From assembly GCF_000430645.1 (NCBI RefSeq), contig NZ_KE387185.1, positions 1,337,780 to 1,401,779 on the forward strand: a DNA stretch of 64,000 nucleotides. The letters run 5' to 3'. Shown here one piece after another: positions 55,524-64,000 of this stretch. The stretch comes from Aquimarina latercula DSM 2041 (GTDB taxonomy: Bacteria; Bacteroidota; Bacteroidia; Flavobacteriales; Flavobacteriaceae). The translations under genes were made by a program, and so were the position numbers. Below the pieces are notes generated by a model. That model was given only the letters and a program-made list of their open reading frames with translations, ran no database searches and was not told the DNA's origin. Numbering within the stretch: the first letter of the stretch is position 1; every line of letters begins with the position of its first letter.

Positions 55524-58019
55524 ATGAAAACACTAGAAAGCTATATAACTGGAAAATGGGTAACAGGTTCAGGTGATGGTATTGTGATGAACGATGCAGT
55601 TACTGGAGAAATAATTGGTACATCCACAACAGATGGTCTAGATATTCCAGAAGTTTTACATTATGGTAGAACCAAAGGAGGAGAAGTACTTAGAAAAATG
55701 ACTTTTCAGGAGCGTGGAAATATGCTAAAGTCATTAGCTTTATATCTTACTAAAAGAAAAGAGCAATTTTATGAGCTTAGTTATAGAACAGGAGCAACTA
55801 GAGTTGATAGTTGGATTGATATTGAAGGTGGTTTTGGTAATCTTTTTGCAAATGCATCTTTACGTAAATTATTTCCGAATCAATCTTATCATGTAGAGGG
55901 AGATCCTATTGATTTATCGAGAGGAGGAAGGTTTATGGCGCATCATATTTTAGTGCCAAAACGAGGTGTGGCAGTTCATATTAACGCTTTTAATTTTCCA
56001 ATTTGGGGGATGTTAGAAAAATGTGCGGTTAATTGGATGGCTGGAATGCCGGCAGTAGTTCTACCAGCTCCGCAAACTGCTTACCTTACGGAAGCAGTGG
56101 TACGAGTAATTGTAGATTCAGGAATTTTACCAGAAGGAGCATTACAGCTTTTAAGCGGAATGACTAAAAATATCTTAGATACTGTTGGATCACAAGATGT
56201 GGTAACATTTACAGGTTCGGCACATACTGGAAGAGTTTTAAAAGCACACCCAAGGTTGATAGAAGAATCTGTACCGTTTACTATGGAAGCAGATTCACTA
56301 AACGCTTGTGTGCTTGGAGAAGATGCAGTACCAGGAACACCAGAATTTGATTTGTTTGTAAAAGAAGTTAGAAAAGAAATGACCGTTAAGACAGGTCAGA
56401 AATGTACTGCTATTCGTAGAATCATAGTTCCTTCAAAATTAGTCGAAGATGTTCAGATTGCTTTAGGTAAACAATTAGATAAGGTAACTATTGGGGATCC
56501 TAGATTGAAAGAAGTGAGAATGGGGGCTTTGGCAAGTAAAAAACAAGTCGAAAGCTTTAAAAATAATGTTGCAGAAATAGCTAAAACAGCTCAAATAGTT
56601 TATGGAAATTTAGATACAATAGAAACTGTTGGTGCTGATGCACAAAAAGGAGCTTTTGTAAGTCCAATTCTGATGAGACAAGATAACCCGTTTCAGCATA
56701 AAGGTGTTCATGAGATAGAAGCTTTTGGGCCAGTTTCTACAATTATGCCTTATGATACACTTGATGATGCTATAACATTATCTCAGATGGGTAAAGGATC
56801 TTTAGTATCCTCTATATTTACTTATGATGATCAGATTGCGAAAGAATACGTAGTAGGAGCAGCTTCTCATCACGGACGTATTTTGATTGGTAATAGAGAA
56901 AATGCTAAACAAAGTACAGGGCACGGTTCTCCGCTACCAATGCTTACTCACGGAGGTCCAGGAAGAGCAGGAGGAGGAGAAGAAATGGGCGGAATGCGCG
57001 GAATCAAGCATTACATGCAACGTTGTGCAATACAAGGAACACCAACAACTTTAACAGAGGTTACTGGAATTTATCAAGCAAATTCTAAATATAAAGAGTC
57101 GGATAAACATCCGTTTGCATATCATTGGGAAGATATCGAACCAGGAATGTCTCTTAAAACTCATAAAAGAACAATTACAGATACAGATATTATCAATTTT
57201 GGTAATCTTACTTGGGATCATTTTTACGCACATACGGATATAACTTCTCTTGATGGAAGTATTTTCGAAAAAAGAACTGCGCACGGATATTTCATTCTTG
57301 CTGCAGCAGCTGGATTGTTTGTATATCCAAATAAAGGACCGGTTGCTGCGAATTACGGATTAGAAGAATGTAGATTCTTGCGTCCAATTTATCATAACGA
57401 TACTGTGTATGTAAGATTAACTTGTAAACAAAAAATTGATCGTGATCATCGAGGAAAAGAATTGCCAAGTGGTATTGTAAAGTGGTTTGTAGAAGTATTT
57501 GATCAAGAAGATGAGTTGACTGCTATCGCAACGATTTTAACGATGGTACAAAAAAAATCACCATTTGTACAAGTAAATCGAGCAAATATTGAGGGATATT
57601 TAGCAAGGCTAAAAGAGGATACCAAAGCTACATGGGGATTGATGACCGCTCAGCATATGATAGAACATATAGAGAAAACCATTAGAATTGGTGCCGGAGA
57701 GATTCAAGATTTTGAAATAGCTACACCAGAGCAGTATTTAGAAAAAGTACAAGAAATGGTGTATAACCATAAACCAATGCCTAAAGGTCATAAACATCCT
57801 TTAATGAAAGAAGATTCGTTGGAAGCGTTAGTTCACGAAGATCTAATAACTGCTAAAAAGAAGTTGTTGGAAGCAATGGATGAATTTGAAATTTATTTTA
57901 AAGAAAATCCTGACGCGATTACGAAAAATGCCGTATTTGGTGAGATGAACAAGTTTGAATGGGATTTGTTAAATGTAAAACATTTGAATCATCATTTCGA
58001 ACAGTTTGGATTATTGTAA
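55524..58019 (+). CDS. paaZ: PaaZ, bifunctional oxepin-CoA hydrolase/aldehyde dehydrogenase with extra C-terminal domain
   Basis: This 831-aa protein has the two PaaZ parts: an N-terminal aldehyde dehydrogenase (about 1-510) with Glu in FTMEADSLN and catalytic Cys in KTGQKCTAIRR, and a MaoC-type hotdog hydratase (about 535-685) with NFGNLTWDHFYAHTD and AHGYFILA. These open oxepin-CoA and oxidise the aldehyde. A further 145 residues follow (TWGLMTAQHMIEHIEKTIRIG... to ...EWDLLNVKHLNHHFEQFGLL), resembling the DUF1569/DinB-like four-helix domain with conserved His. E. coli PaaZ is about 680 aa and lacks it. The domain's role is unknown. Confidence 0.95.
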   Translation: MKTLESYITGKWVTGSGDGIVMNDAVTGEIIGTSTTDGLDIPEVLHYGRTKGGEVLRKMTFQERGNMLKSLALYLTKRKEQFYELSYRTGATRVDSWIDIEGGFGNLFANASLRKLFPNQSYHVEGDPIDLSRGGRFMAHHILVPKRGVAVHINAFNFPIWGMLEKCAVNWMAGMPAVVLPAPQTAYLTEAVVRVIVDSGILPEGALQLLSGMTKNILDTVGSQDVVTFTGSAHTGRVLKAHPRLIEESVPFTMEADSLNACVLGEDAVPGTPEFDLFVKEVRKEMTVKTGQKCTAIRRIIVPSKLVEDVQIALGKQLDKVTIGDPRLKEVRMGALASKKQVESFKNNVAEIAKTAQIVYGNLDTIETVGADAQKGAFVSPILMRQDNPFQHKGVHEIEAFGPVSTIMPYDTLDDAITLSQMGKGSLVSSIFTYDDQIAKEYVVGAASHHGRILIGNRENAKQSTGHGSPLPMLTHGGPGRAGGGEEMGGMRGIKHYMQRCAIQGTPTTLTEVTGIYQANSKYKESDKHPFAYHWEDIEPGMSLKTHKRTITDTDIINFGNLTWDHFYAHTDITSLDGSIFEKRTAHGYFILAAAAGLFVYPNKGPVAANYGLEECRFLRPIYHNDTVYVRLTCKQKIDRDHRGKELPSGIVKWFVEVFDQEDELTAIATILTMVQKKSPFVQVNRANIEGYLARLKEDTKATWGLMTAQHMIEHIEKTIRIGAGEIQDFEIATPEQYLEKVQEMVYNHKPMPKGHKHPLMKEDSLEALVHEDLITAKKKLLEAMDEFEIYFKENPDAITKNAVFGEMNKFEWDLLNVKHLNHHFEQFGLL

Positions 58020-58037
58020 AACATTTAAGAATAAACA

Positions 58038-58790
58038 TTGACACAACCATACGTAAATATAACAACAGAAAATGGAGTAGGAACCATAGAGTTTTTTCAT
58101 CCAGCACATAATTCTTTACCTGGTGATATTTTAGCCAAATTAGCTAAAACTATAACAGAAGCAGGAGATAATGATGATATTAAAGTAATTGTCTTGAAAA
58201 GTGGAGGAAATAGAACATTTTGTGCAGGTGCAAGTTTTAAGGAGTTAATAAATATTAACGATGCAGAAACTGGTAAGATATTTTTCTCTGGTTTTGCAAA
58301 TGTAATTAATGCAATGCGTACCTGTCCAAAATTTATTATTGGACGCGTACAAGGTAAAACTGTAGGAGGTGGAGTTGGAGTGGCGTCTGCAACAGATTAT
58401 TGTATGGCTACAAAATTTGCCGCTATTAAATTAAGTGAATTGAATGTGGGAATAGGTCCTTTTGTTGTGGGACCCGCGGTGGAACGTAAAATAGGATTGT
58501 CAGCAATGACGCAAATAGCCATTGATGCTAATTCTTTTTATGATGCAGAATGGGCAAGAGATAAAGGGTTATTTACTAAAGTTTTTGAAGATACAGAGGC
58601 ATTGGATATTGCGGTAAAAGAATTTGCCGAACATTTATGTACCTATAACCCCGAGGCGATGAAAGATATGAAAAAGGCATTTTGGGAAGGAACAGAACAT
58701 TGGGATACATTGTTAGCAGAGAGAGCAATCATCAGTGGTAGATTAGTGTTAAGCGATTTTACCAAAGAAACGCTTAAAAGATTTAAATAA
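58038..58790 (+). CDS. Enoyl-CoA hydratase/isomerase, PaaF-like
   Basis: The 250-aa crotonase-fold protein begins with a TTG codon (TQPYVNITTENGVGTIEFF follows) and has NRTFCAGASFKEL, GRVQGKTVGGGVGVASATDY and the ELNVGIGPFVVGPAVERKIG region. In a complete paa pathway the 2,3-dehydroadipyl-CoA hydratase PaaF is needed, and no other candidate is in the window apart from PaaG. It therefore probably fills the PaaF step, though the family is hard to separate by sequence and I leave the symbol blank. Confidence 0.83.
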   Translation: MTQPYVNITTENGVGTIEFFHPAHNSLPGDILAKLAKTITEAGDNDDIKVIVLKSGGNRTFCAGASFKELININDAETGKIFFSGFANVINAMRTCPKFIIGRVQGKTVGGGVGVASATDYCMATKFAAIKLSELNVGIGPFVVGPAVERKIGLSAMTQIAIDANSFYDAEWARDKGLFTKVFEDTEALDIAVKEFAEHLCTYNPEAMKDMKKAFWEGTEHWDTLLAERAIISGRLVLSDFTKETLKRFK

Positions 58791-58836
58791 AACGCTTTGT
58801 TATTTCAGCTCAGGCTGGAATCCATATAATATAATA

Positions 58837-59436
58837 ATGATTTATAGTTTTAAAGGATACATACCAGTAGTGCACGAAAGTAGTTTTGTACACCCGTTAG
58901 CAGCGGTAACAGGTAATGTTATTATAGGTAAAAATTGTTATATAGGTCCTGGAGCTGCTATCAGAGGAGATTGGGGCGAGATTATTCTTGAAGATGGAGT
59001 AAATGTTCAAGAAAACTGTACCGTACATATGTTTCCTGGGAAATCTATAGTGTTAAAAGAAAGTGCGCATGTAGGTCATGGCGCTGTTATTCACGGAGCT
59101 AATTTGGGTCGTAATTGTCTTATAGGAATGAATACAGTGATAATGGATGATGCGGAGATTGGTGATGAGTGTATTGTTGGAGCAATGTCTTTTGTAAAAG
59201 CAAATACTATTTTTCCAAAGAGAAGTTTGATAGTAGGAAATCCGGCGAAAGTAATAAAAACTGTTAGCGATGAGATGATTGGGTGGAAAACAAAAGGGAC
59301 TAAGTTGTACCAACAATTACCTGAAGATTGCTTTGATTATTTAGAAGAAGTGGAGCCTTTAAGAGAGATTCCGAAAGATCGACCAACACAAGAAGCTTTC
59401 TATAAAACTTTAGAAGAATTTAAAGATAAAAAGTGA
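58837..59436 (+). CDS. paaY: PaaY, hexapeptide-repeat thioesterase
   Basis: The 199-aa protein is a left-handed beta-helix with many (IVL)GxxxxI-type repeats and gamma-carbonic-anhydrase-like His residues (TVHMFPGKS, HVGHGAVIHGANLGRNCLIGMN). PaaY hydrolyses unwanted CoA thioesters formed in phenylacetate breakdown. Position at the end of the paa run and length support PaaY over other hexapeptide proteins. Confidence 0.9.
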   Translation: MIYSFKGYIPVVHESSFVHPLAAVTGNVIIGKNCYIGPGAAIRGDWGEIILEDGVNVQENCTVHMFPGKSIVLKESAHVGHGAVIHGANLGRNCLIGMNTVIMDDAEIGDECIVGAMSFVKANTIFPKRSLIVGNPAKVIKTVSDEMIGWKTKGTKLYQQLPEDCFDYLEEVEPLREIPKDRPTQEAFYKTLEEFKDKK

Positions 59437-59511
59437 TCCCTAAGGGTTGAACAAATAGTATAAATATCTAAGAAGTAATAATAACAAACTAACTAACATT
59501 AGTTAATTAAA

Positions 59512-60828
59512 ATGTCAAGAGTAGAACTAAAAATGCCCAAAATGGGTGAAAGTATATCAGAAGCAACCATTCTTAATTGGTTAAAGAATGTAGGAGATAC
59601 TGTAGAAGAAGATGAAACTATTTTGGAAGTGGCTACTGATAAAGTAGATTCTGAAGTACCTTCTCCTTGTGATGGTATCATTACAGAATTACTTTTTCAA
59701 TCTAATGATGTGGTAGAAGTTGGCAAAGTAATAGCTGTTATTGATTCTAATAATAATTCTGGATCAAGTGAAAAAAAATCACAATCAGAAGTAAAAGAAT
59801 TATCTAATAATAATCCTAATGTAAAATCGAAATCATCAATTAAATCAGAGGTTAAGCCGAATGTTAAATCCGATTTTAAAATCCAAAATACAGGAGATAA
59901 TGATGGTTTTCTTTCTCCTTTGGTAATTAGTATCGCTCAAAAAGAAAACTTGACAATAGAAGAGGTTCAAAGTATCTCTGGAACTGGCGATGGTGGCAGG
60001 ATTCGTAAGAGTGATGTTATGTTGTACCTTAAACACAGAAAATATCCTTTACCAAGTAGACCGCAACCAACTGCACCAAAACCATCATATAACACACCTC
60101 CAATTTCCTATATAGAAGGAAAGGATCGCATTGTAGAAATGGATCGTATGAGAACGATGATAGCAGACCATATGGTGTATTCTAAACATACATCACCACA
60201 TGTAACAAGTTATATAGAAGTGGATGTTACCAATATGGTGAATTGGCGTAATAAGATGAAACTAGAATTTTTAGAAAAACATGGAGAAAAGTTAACGTTT
60301 ACTCCAATTTTTATAGAAGCAGTTTCAAAAGCAATCCAAGAATACCCTATGATTAATGTTTCTGTAGACGGAAAGAAGATTGTGGTCCATAAAGATATTA
60401 ATGTAGGTATGGCTACGGCATTACCTAGTGGTAATTTAATTGTTCCCGTAGTAAGAAATGCTGATGAAAAAGACTTACTAGGTTTAGCGCAACGTGTAAA
60501 TCATTTAGCGAATAATGCTAGAAATAATGCATTAAAACCTGATGAAATAGGAGGAAGTACGTTTACAATTTCTAATGTAGGAACATTTGGTAGTCTCATG
60601 GGGACACCTATCATTAATCAACCAGAGGTAGCTATTCTAGCCTTGGGGATTATTAAGAAACGACCAGAAGTTATTACAACAGATAGCGGAGATGAAATTG
60701 CAATTAGAAGTATGATGTACTTATCGTTATCATTTGATCATCGAGTTGTAGATGGGTTTTTAGGAGGATCTTTTTTAAGAAAGGTTGGGGACGAATTAGA
60801 AGCTTTTGATAGTAATAGAGAAATATAA
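59512..60828 (+). CDS. Dihydrolipoamide acyltransferase (E2) of a branched-chain 2-oxo acid dehydrogenase
   Basis: The 438-aa protein has an N-terminal lipoyl domain with lipoylated Lys in EVATDKVDSEVPSP, a linker rich in Ser, Lys and Asn, a peripheral-subunit-binding domain (LSPLVISIAQKENLTIEEVQ), and a catalytic domain with MRTMIADHMVYSKHTSPHVTSY and the active-site His in SFDHRVVDGFLGG. The neighbouring aminotransferase and E1 genes point to branched-chain 2-oxo acids rather than pyruvate. A 7-2-7 inverted repeat, TAACTAA-CA-TTAGTTA, at 59490-59505 just before the start is a weak operator candidate. Confidence 0.9.
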   Translation: MSRVELKMPKMGESISEATILNWLKNVGDTVEEDETILEVATDKVDSEVPSPCDGIITELLFQSNDVVEVGKVIAVIDSNNNSGSSEKKSQSEVKELSNNNPNVKSKSSIKSEVKPNVKSDFKIQNTGDNDGFLSPLVISIAQKENLTIEEVQSISGTGDGGRIRKSDVMLYLKHRKYPLPSRPQPTAPKPSYNTPPISYIEGKDRIVEMDRMRTMIADHMVYSKHTSPHVTSYIEVDVTNMVNWRNKMKLEFLEKHGEKLTFTPIFIEAVSKAIQEYPMINVSVDGKKIVVHKDINVGMATALPSGNLIVPVVRNADEKDLLGLAQRVNHLANNARNNALKPDEIGGSTFTISNVGTFGSLMGTPIINQPEVAILALGIIKKRPEVITTDSGDEIAIRSMMYLSLSFDHRVVDGFLGGSFLRKVGDELEAFDSNREI

Positions 60829-60902
60829 TAAATGCACAATGGATAGCATATACCCAACAATAGTGTTTATCCAATAGTTTGTGTGATTAAAATAAAATAA
60901 GA

Positions 60903-61976
60903 ATGGAACAACAAATCAAAATTACAAAAACCGCAAATTCAAAACTTAAGGATATTGATTTTGATAATATTCCTTTAGGAACAACTTTTACAGACCATAT
61001 GTTTATCTGTGAATATGAAAATGGCGCTTGGAACAATCCCAGAATAGAACCATTAGAATTAATTCCAACACATCCTGCTGCAATGGCATTGCATTACGGA
61101 CAAGCAATTTTTGAAGGAATGAAAGCTACCGTAGGTAAGGAGAATACACCATTACTTTTTAGACCAGAAGAGAATGCAAAACGTTTTAATTATAGTGCTG
61201 CGAGATTAGGAATGCCTTTAGTTCCGGTGGATTTATTTGTAGAAGCGGTAAAACAAATTGTTGGGGTAGAACACAGTTGGATTCCTCCAAAAGATGGAAG
61301 CGCTTTGTATCTAAGACCTTTCATGTATGCAGATGAACCTTTTATAGGTATGAGAGCTGCTACAAGTTACAAGTTCATAGTGATCTGTTCTCCTGCAGGA
61401 CCATTTTTCACAAAAAAGATAAGATTATATGCAGAAACAGAGTATATAAGAGCTGCAGATGGTGGTACAGGAGAAGCAAAAGCTGCGGGTAATTATGCAG
61501 CAGCAATTCTACCAACAGAAAAAGCCAAGGCAAAGGGATATGATCAAGTATTATGGTTAGATGCTAACGAGCATAAGTATATCCAGGAAGTAGGGACCAT
61601 GAATATATTTTTCAAAATAGGAGGCAAATTTATTACACCTTCTACAGACGGTTCTATATTAAAAGGAATTACAAGGGATAGTGTTATCACTTTATTGAAA
61701 GATAAAGGTTTTGAGGTAGAAGAGCGTCCAATTACAATTGATGAGTTAATAACATGTGCTAACGAAGGACAATTAGAAGAAGCCTTTGGTACAGGAACAG
61801 CAGTAGCTATTGCTATGATAGAAGCTATAGGGTATAAAGATGAGGTACTTACTTTATCCGACAACAACCCCGTGAGCCAAGATGTAAAAAATACACTTGA
61901 TAATATCAAGACTCAAAAAATGGAAGATACGTTTAATTGGATAATACCGGTATCAATAACAGAGAAGGTAGGATAA
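60903..61976 (+). CDS. ilvE: Branched-chain amino acid aminotransferase
   Basis: The 357-aa fold-type IV PLP enzyme shows AMALHYGQAIFEGMKA, the PLP-Lys in GEAKAAGNYAAAI (Lys in the GxAKAxGNY motif), QVLWLDANEHKYIQEVGTMNIFF and GTGTAVAI. Length and motifs match the branched-chain aminotransferase II type. Lying between the E2 and E1 genes of an oxo-acid dehydrogenase, it probably works in breakdown of Leu, Ile and Val, making the 2-oxo acids the complex then oxidises. Confidence 0.93.
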   Translation: MEQQIKITKTANSKLKDIDFDNIPLGTTFTDHMFICEYENGAWNNPRIEPLELIPTHPAAMALHYGQAIFEGMKATVGKENTPLLFRPEENAKRFNYSAARLGMPLVPVDLFVEAVKQIVGVEHSWIPPKDGSALYLRPFMYADEPFIGMRAATSYKFIVICSPAGPFFTKKIRLYAETEYIRAADGGTGEAKAAGNYAAAILPTEKAKAKGYDQVLWLDANEHKYIQEVGTMNIFFKIGGKFITPSTDGSILKGITRDSVITLLKDKGFEVEERPITIDELITCANEGQLEEAFGTGTAVAIAMIEAIGYKDEVLTLSDNNPVSQDVKNTLDNIKTQKMEDTFNWIIPVSITEKVG

Positions 61977-62032
61977 TAGTTATCGCCAATACTGGTGATT
62001 CGTAGATTGTAGATCAAAAAAATAAGGGATAT

Positions 62033-64000
62033 ATGGTAGCCTCAACAACTATAGAAAAAGAAGTTCTTAAAAAAGCATTTAGCACACTTTGTACTGCTAA
62101 AAGCATGACAGAACTATATGAAGAAAATTTTAAAACAGTTTCAAAATATGTTCATGCGACATCAAGAGGTCATGAAGCAATTCAGATAGCAGTAGCTATG
62201 CAATTATTGCCTCAAGATTATGTTTTTCCTTATTATAGAGATGATTCAATGTTATTAGGAATAGGGATGAGACCTTATGACTTAATGTTACAACTGTTAG
62301 CAAAGAAAGATGATCCTTTTTCTGGTGGAAGAACCTATTACTCACATCCAAGTTTAAATGAGGATGATAAACCAAAAATCCCTCATCAATCCTCTGCTAC
62401 AGGTATGCAGGCGATTCCTTCTACTGGTGTAGCACTGGGAATGCAGTATAAAGAGTTATTAAATATTCCACATAATGATTCCAGCAAGAGTGAGATAATA
62501 AAAGCACCACTAGTGGTGTGTTCGTTAGGTGATGCTTCGGTAACAGAAGGAGAGATTGCAGAAGCTTTTCAAATGGCAGCTTTAAAGCAGTTACCAATAT
62601 TATACGTTGTACAAGATAATGGATGGGATATTTCTGCCAATGAGAAAGAAACCAGAGCACAAAGTGCGTACGAATATGCTGCAGGATTTCATGGGTTAGA
62701 AGCGATTACAATTGATGGAGCTAATTTTACAGAGAGTTATATAGCTGTTCAAAATGCTATTCGAATTATAAGAGAAGAACGAAGACCAATTTTAGTTCAC
62801 GCAAGAGTACCTTTACTAAATCATCATACATCTGGAGTACGCATGGAATGGTATAGGGATGACCTGGAAGAAGCTCGTTCTAGAGACCCTTATCCGGTAT
62901 TGCGAAATCAATTATTAGAAGCTGGTTTTACAGGTGATGAGTTAGATAGTTTGGAAGAGGAGGCTAAACAAACCGTTACTACAGATCTTCAGGAAGCAAT
63001 GAAAGCAGAAGATCCAAAACCAGAAGATTTGTTTACCCATGATTTCGCGCCTACTCCAATTACTGAAGAAAAAGGAGAACGATCTCCTTCTGATAAGGAT
63101 GAGGTAGTAATGGTAGATTGTGCTCTGTTTGCAGTAGAAGAGCTAATGAAGAAACATAAAGAGTGTTTATTATATGGACAAGACGTAGGAGGAAGATTAG
63201 GTGGAGTATTTAGAGAGGCAGCAACATTAGCGCAAAAGTTTGGTGATGAACGAGTTTTTAATACACCTATACAAGAAGCATTTATTGTAGGGTCTACTGT
63301 AGGAATGTCTGCTGTAGGCTTAAAACCAATTGTAGAAGTACAGTTTGCGGACTATATATGGCCAGGATTGAATCAGTTATTTACAGAAGTAAGTAGATCT
63401 TGTTATTTATCTAATGGTAAATGGCCTGTTTCTATGATTCTAAGAGTTCCGATAGGGGCATATGGAAGTGGAGGACCTTATCATTCCTCATCGGTAGAAT
63501 CCGTTGTTACTAATATAAGAGGTATTAAAATAGCTTATCCAAGTAACGGAGCAGACCTAAAAGGTTTAATGAAAGCGGCATATTACGATCCTAATCCCGT
63601 GGTGATTTTAGAACATAAAGGATTGTATTGGTCTAAGGTAAAAGGTACAGACGCTGCAAGAACTATAGAACCAGCAGAAGATTATATACTACCTTTTGGC
63701 AAAGCTAATGTAGTACAACAAATATGGCCTGAAGATGAGAAGGAGACGTTAACGGTAGTTACTTACGGAATGGGTGTACACTGGGCGCTGAATGCTTCTA
63801 AGGAGTTAAAAGAAGTTGTAGAAATAATAGATTTGCGAACACTATATCCATTAGATGAAGAAACTATAATGGAATCAGTAAAAAAGACAAAGAAGTGTTT
63901 GGTGGTAACAGAAGAACCAACTAATAATTCCTTCGCAAGAGCATTATCGGGAAAAATTCAGGAAGAATGTTTCCGATATCTTGATGCACCGGTGATGACT
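62033..64000 (+). CDS. Fused alpha/beta E1 component of a 2-oxo acid dehydrogenase (3' end outside window)
   Basis: From ATG 62033 the frame stays open to the window edge (656 codons), so the stop lies beyond. The first half is E1 alpha, with the thiamine-diphosphate region GDASVTEGEIAEAFQMAAL...DNGWDIS and the conserved TSRGHEAIQ; the second half is E1 beta, with GQDVGGRLGGVFREAATL, FNTPIQEAFIVGSTVGM and GAYGSGGPYHSSS. One-chain E1 proteins of about 660-690 aa are common in Bacteroidota, so only a few codons may be missing. It should decarboxylate branched-chain 2-oxo acids and load the E2 lipoyl group. No E3 gene is in the window. Confidence 0.92.
   Translation, partial: MVASTTIEKEVLKKAFSTLCTAKSMTELYEENFKTVSKYVHATSRGHEAIQIAVAMQLLPQDYVFPYYRDDSMLLGIGMRPYDLMLQLLAKKDDPFSGGRTYYSHPSLNEDDKPKIPHQSSATGMQAIPSTGVALGMQYKELLNIPHNDSSKSEIIKAPLVVCSLGDASVTEGEIAEAFQMAALKQLPILYVVQDNGWDISANEKETRAQSAYEYAAGFHGLEAITIDGANFTESYIAVQNAIRIIREERRPILVHARVPLLNHHTSGVRMEWYRDDLEEARSRDPYPVLRNQLLEAGFTGDELDSLEEEAKQTVTTDLQEAMKAEDPKPEDLFTHDFAPTPITEEKGERSPSDKDEVVMVDCALFAVEELMKKHKECLLYGQDVGGRLGGVFREAATLAQKFGDERVFNTPIQEAFIVGSTVGMSAVGLKPIVEVQFADYIWPGLNQLFTEVSRSCYLSNGKWPVSMILRVPIGAYGSGGPYHSSSVESVVTNIRGIKIAYPSNGADLKGLMKAAYYDPNPVVILEHKGLYWSKVKGTDAARTIEPAEDYILPFGKANVVQQIWPEDEKETLTVVTYGMGVHWALNASKELKEVVEIIDLRTLYPLDEETIMESVKKTKKCLVVTEEPTNNSFARALSGKIQEECFRYLDAPVMT

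Noticed and set aside
59490-59505. Second paa operator before the E2 gene
   Set aside because: The TAACTAA-CA-TTAGTTA repeat resembles the paa palindrome half-site but has a different centre length and no promoter element beside it; kept only as a weak candidate.
1-64000. tRNA, rRNA and insertion sequences
   Set aside because: No cloverleaf, rRNA core segments or transposase genes were seen on either strand by eye; a tRNA scan could still find something missed.

Overview
The window is an AT-rich chromosomal segment from a marine-type Bacteroidota, almost certainly a member of the Flavobacteriaceae (Aquimarina/Kordia-like; genus is an inference). The signs are Bacteroidota -7 promoter elements (TAnnTTTG) before many genes, three proteins ending in type IX secretion (T9SS) sorting domains, a homologue of the gliding/T9SS motor protein GldM, a periplasmic-propeller LytS-type histidine kinase, an OmpA/PD40 protein and choice-of-anchor proteins. 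No rRNA, tRNA, IS element or CRISPR array was seen.

Layout. (1) 1-8.6 kb: a peptide-modification (TOMM, thiazole/oxazole-modified microcin) locus. It holds the end of an FHA-associated winged-helix-like protein, a 1336-aa kinase/cyclase/ATPase fusion, a 211-aa putative precursor ending Thr-Cys-Cys, a fused leader-binding/YcaO cyclodehydratase and a KamA-like radical SAM protein without the usual PLP lysine. (2) 8.6-9.6 kb: a gene-poor kilobase holding a tandem array of three promoter-RNA-terminator units. Each is preceded by TGAAATATGATGAAATA exactly 21 bp upstream of a -7 element; a fourth copy with the same spacing precedes an unknown 154-aa gene. Next to it, pointing the other way, lies a histidine kinase/LytTR response regulator pair. 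This array is the best candidate for something undescribed. (3) 14-35 kb: mixed housekeeping and surface genes (TrmH-type methyltransferase, AGCS symporter, OmpA/PD40 protein, era, a 1602-aa repeat adhesin, a choice-of-anchor I lipoprotein, der, an orphan GldM N-domain protein, MerR, CapA, M23 peptidase, alaS, GSCFA). (4) 36-42 kb: phage-derived functions, namely an S24-type repressor divergent from a tiny Cro-positioned gene, and an endolysin/holin pair, separated by a T9SS-sorted M14 carboxypeptidase. (5) 42-46 kb: a long aromatic amino acid hydroxylase, a T9SS-sorted serine protease and a META lipoprotein. (6) 46.4-59.4 kb: a phenylacetate degradation operon (tetR-type regulator, paaE-A-B-C-D, VOC protein, paaG-H-I, lipoprotein, paaJ-Z, a paaF-like gene, paaY) with two perfect palindromes at its promoter. 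No phenylacetate-CoA ligase (paaK) lies in the window. (7) 59.5-64 kb: branched-chain 2-oxo acid dehydrogenase E2, branched-chain aminotransferase and a fused E1 alpha/beta that runs off the right edge.

How it fits together: phenylalanine hydroxylation, the paa ring-cleavage route and branched-chain keto-acid oxidation form a contiguous amino-acid/aromatic catabolism block ending in acetyl-CoA and succinyl-CoA. The left end is a regulated peptide-modification locus next to an RNA array that may be driven by a dedicated activator. All functional calls come from reading motifs and family resemblance; no database search was run.
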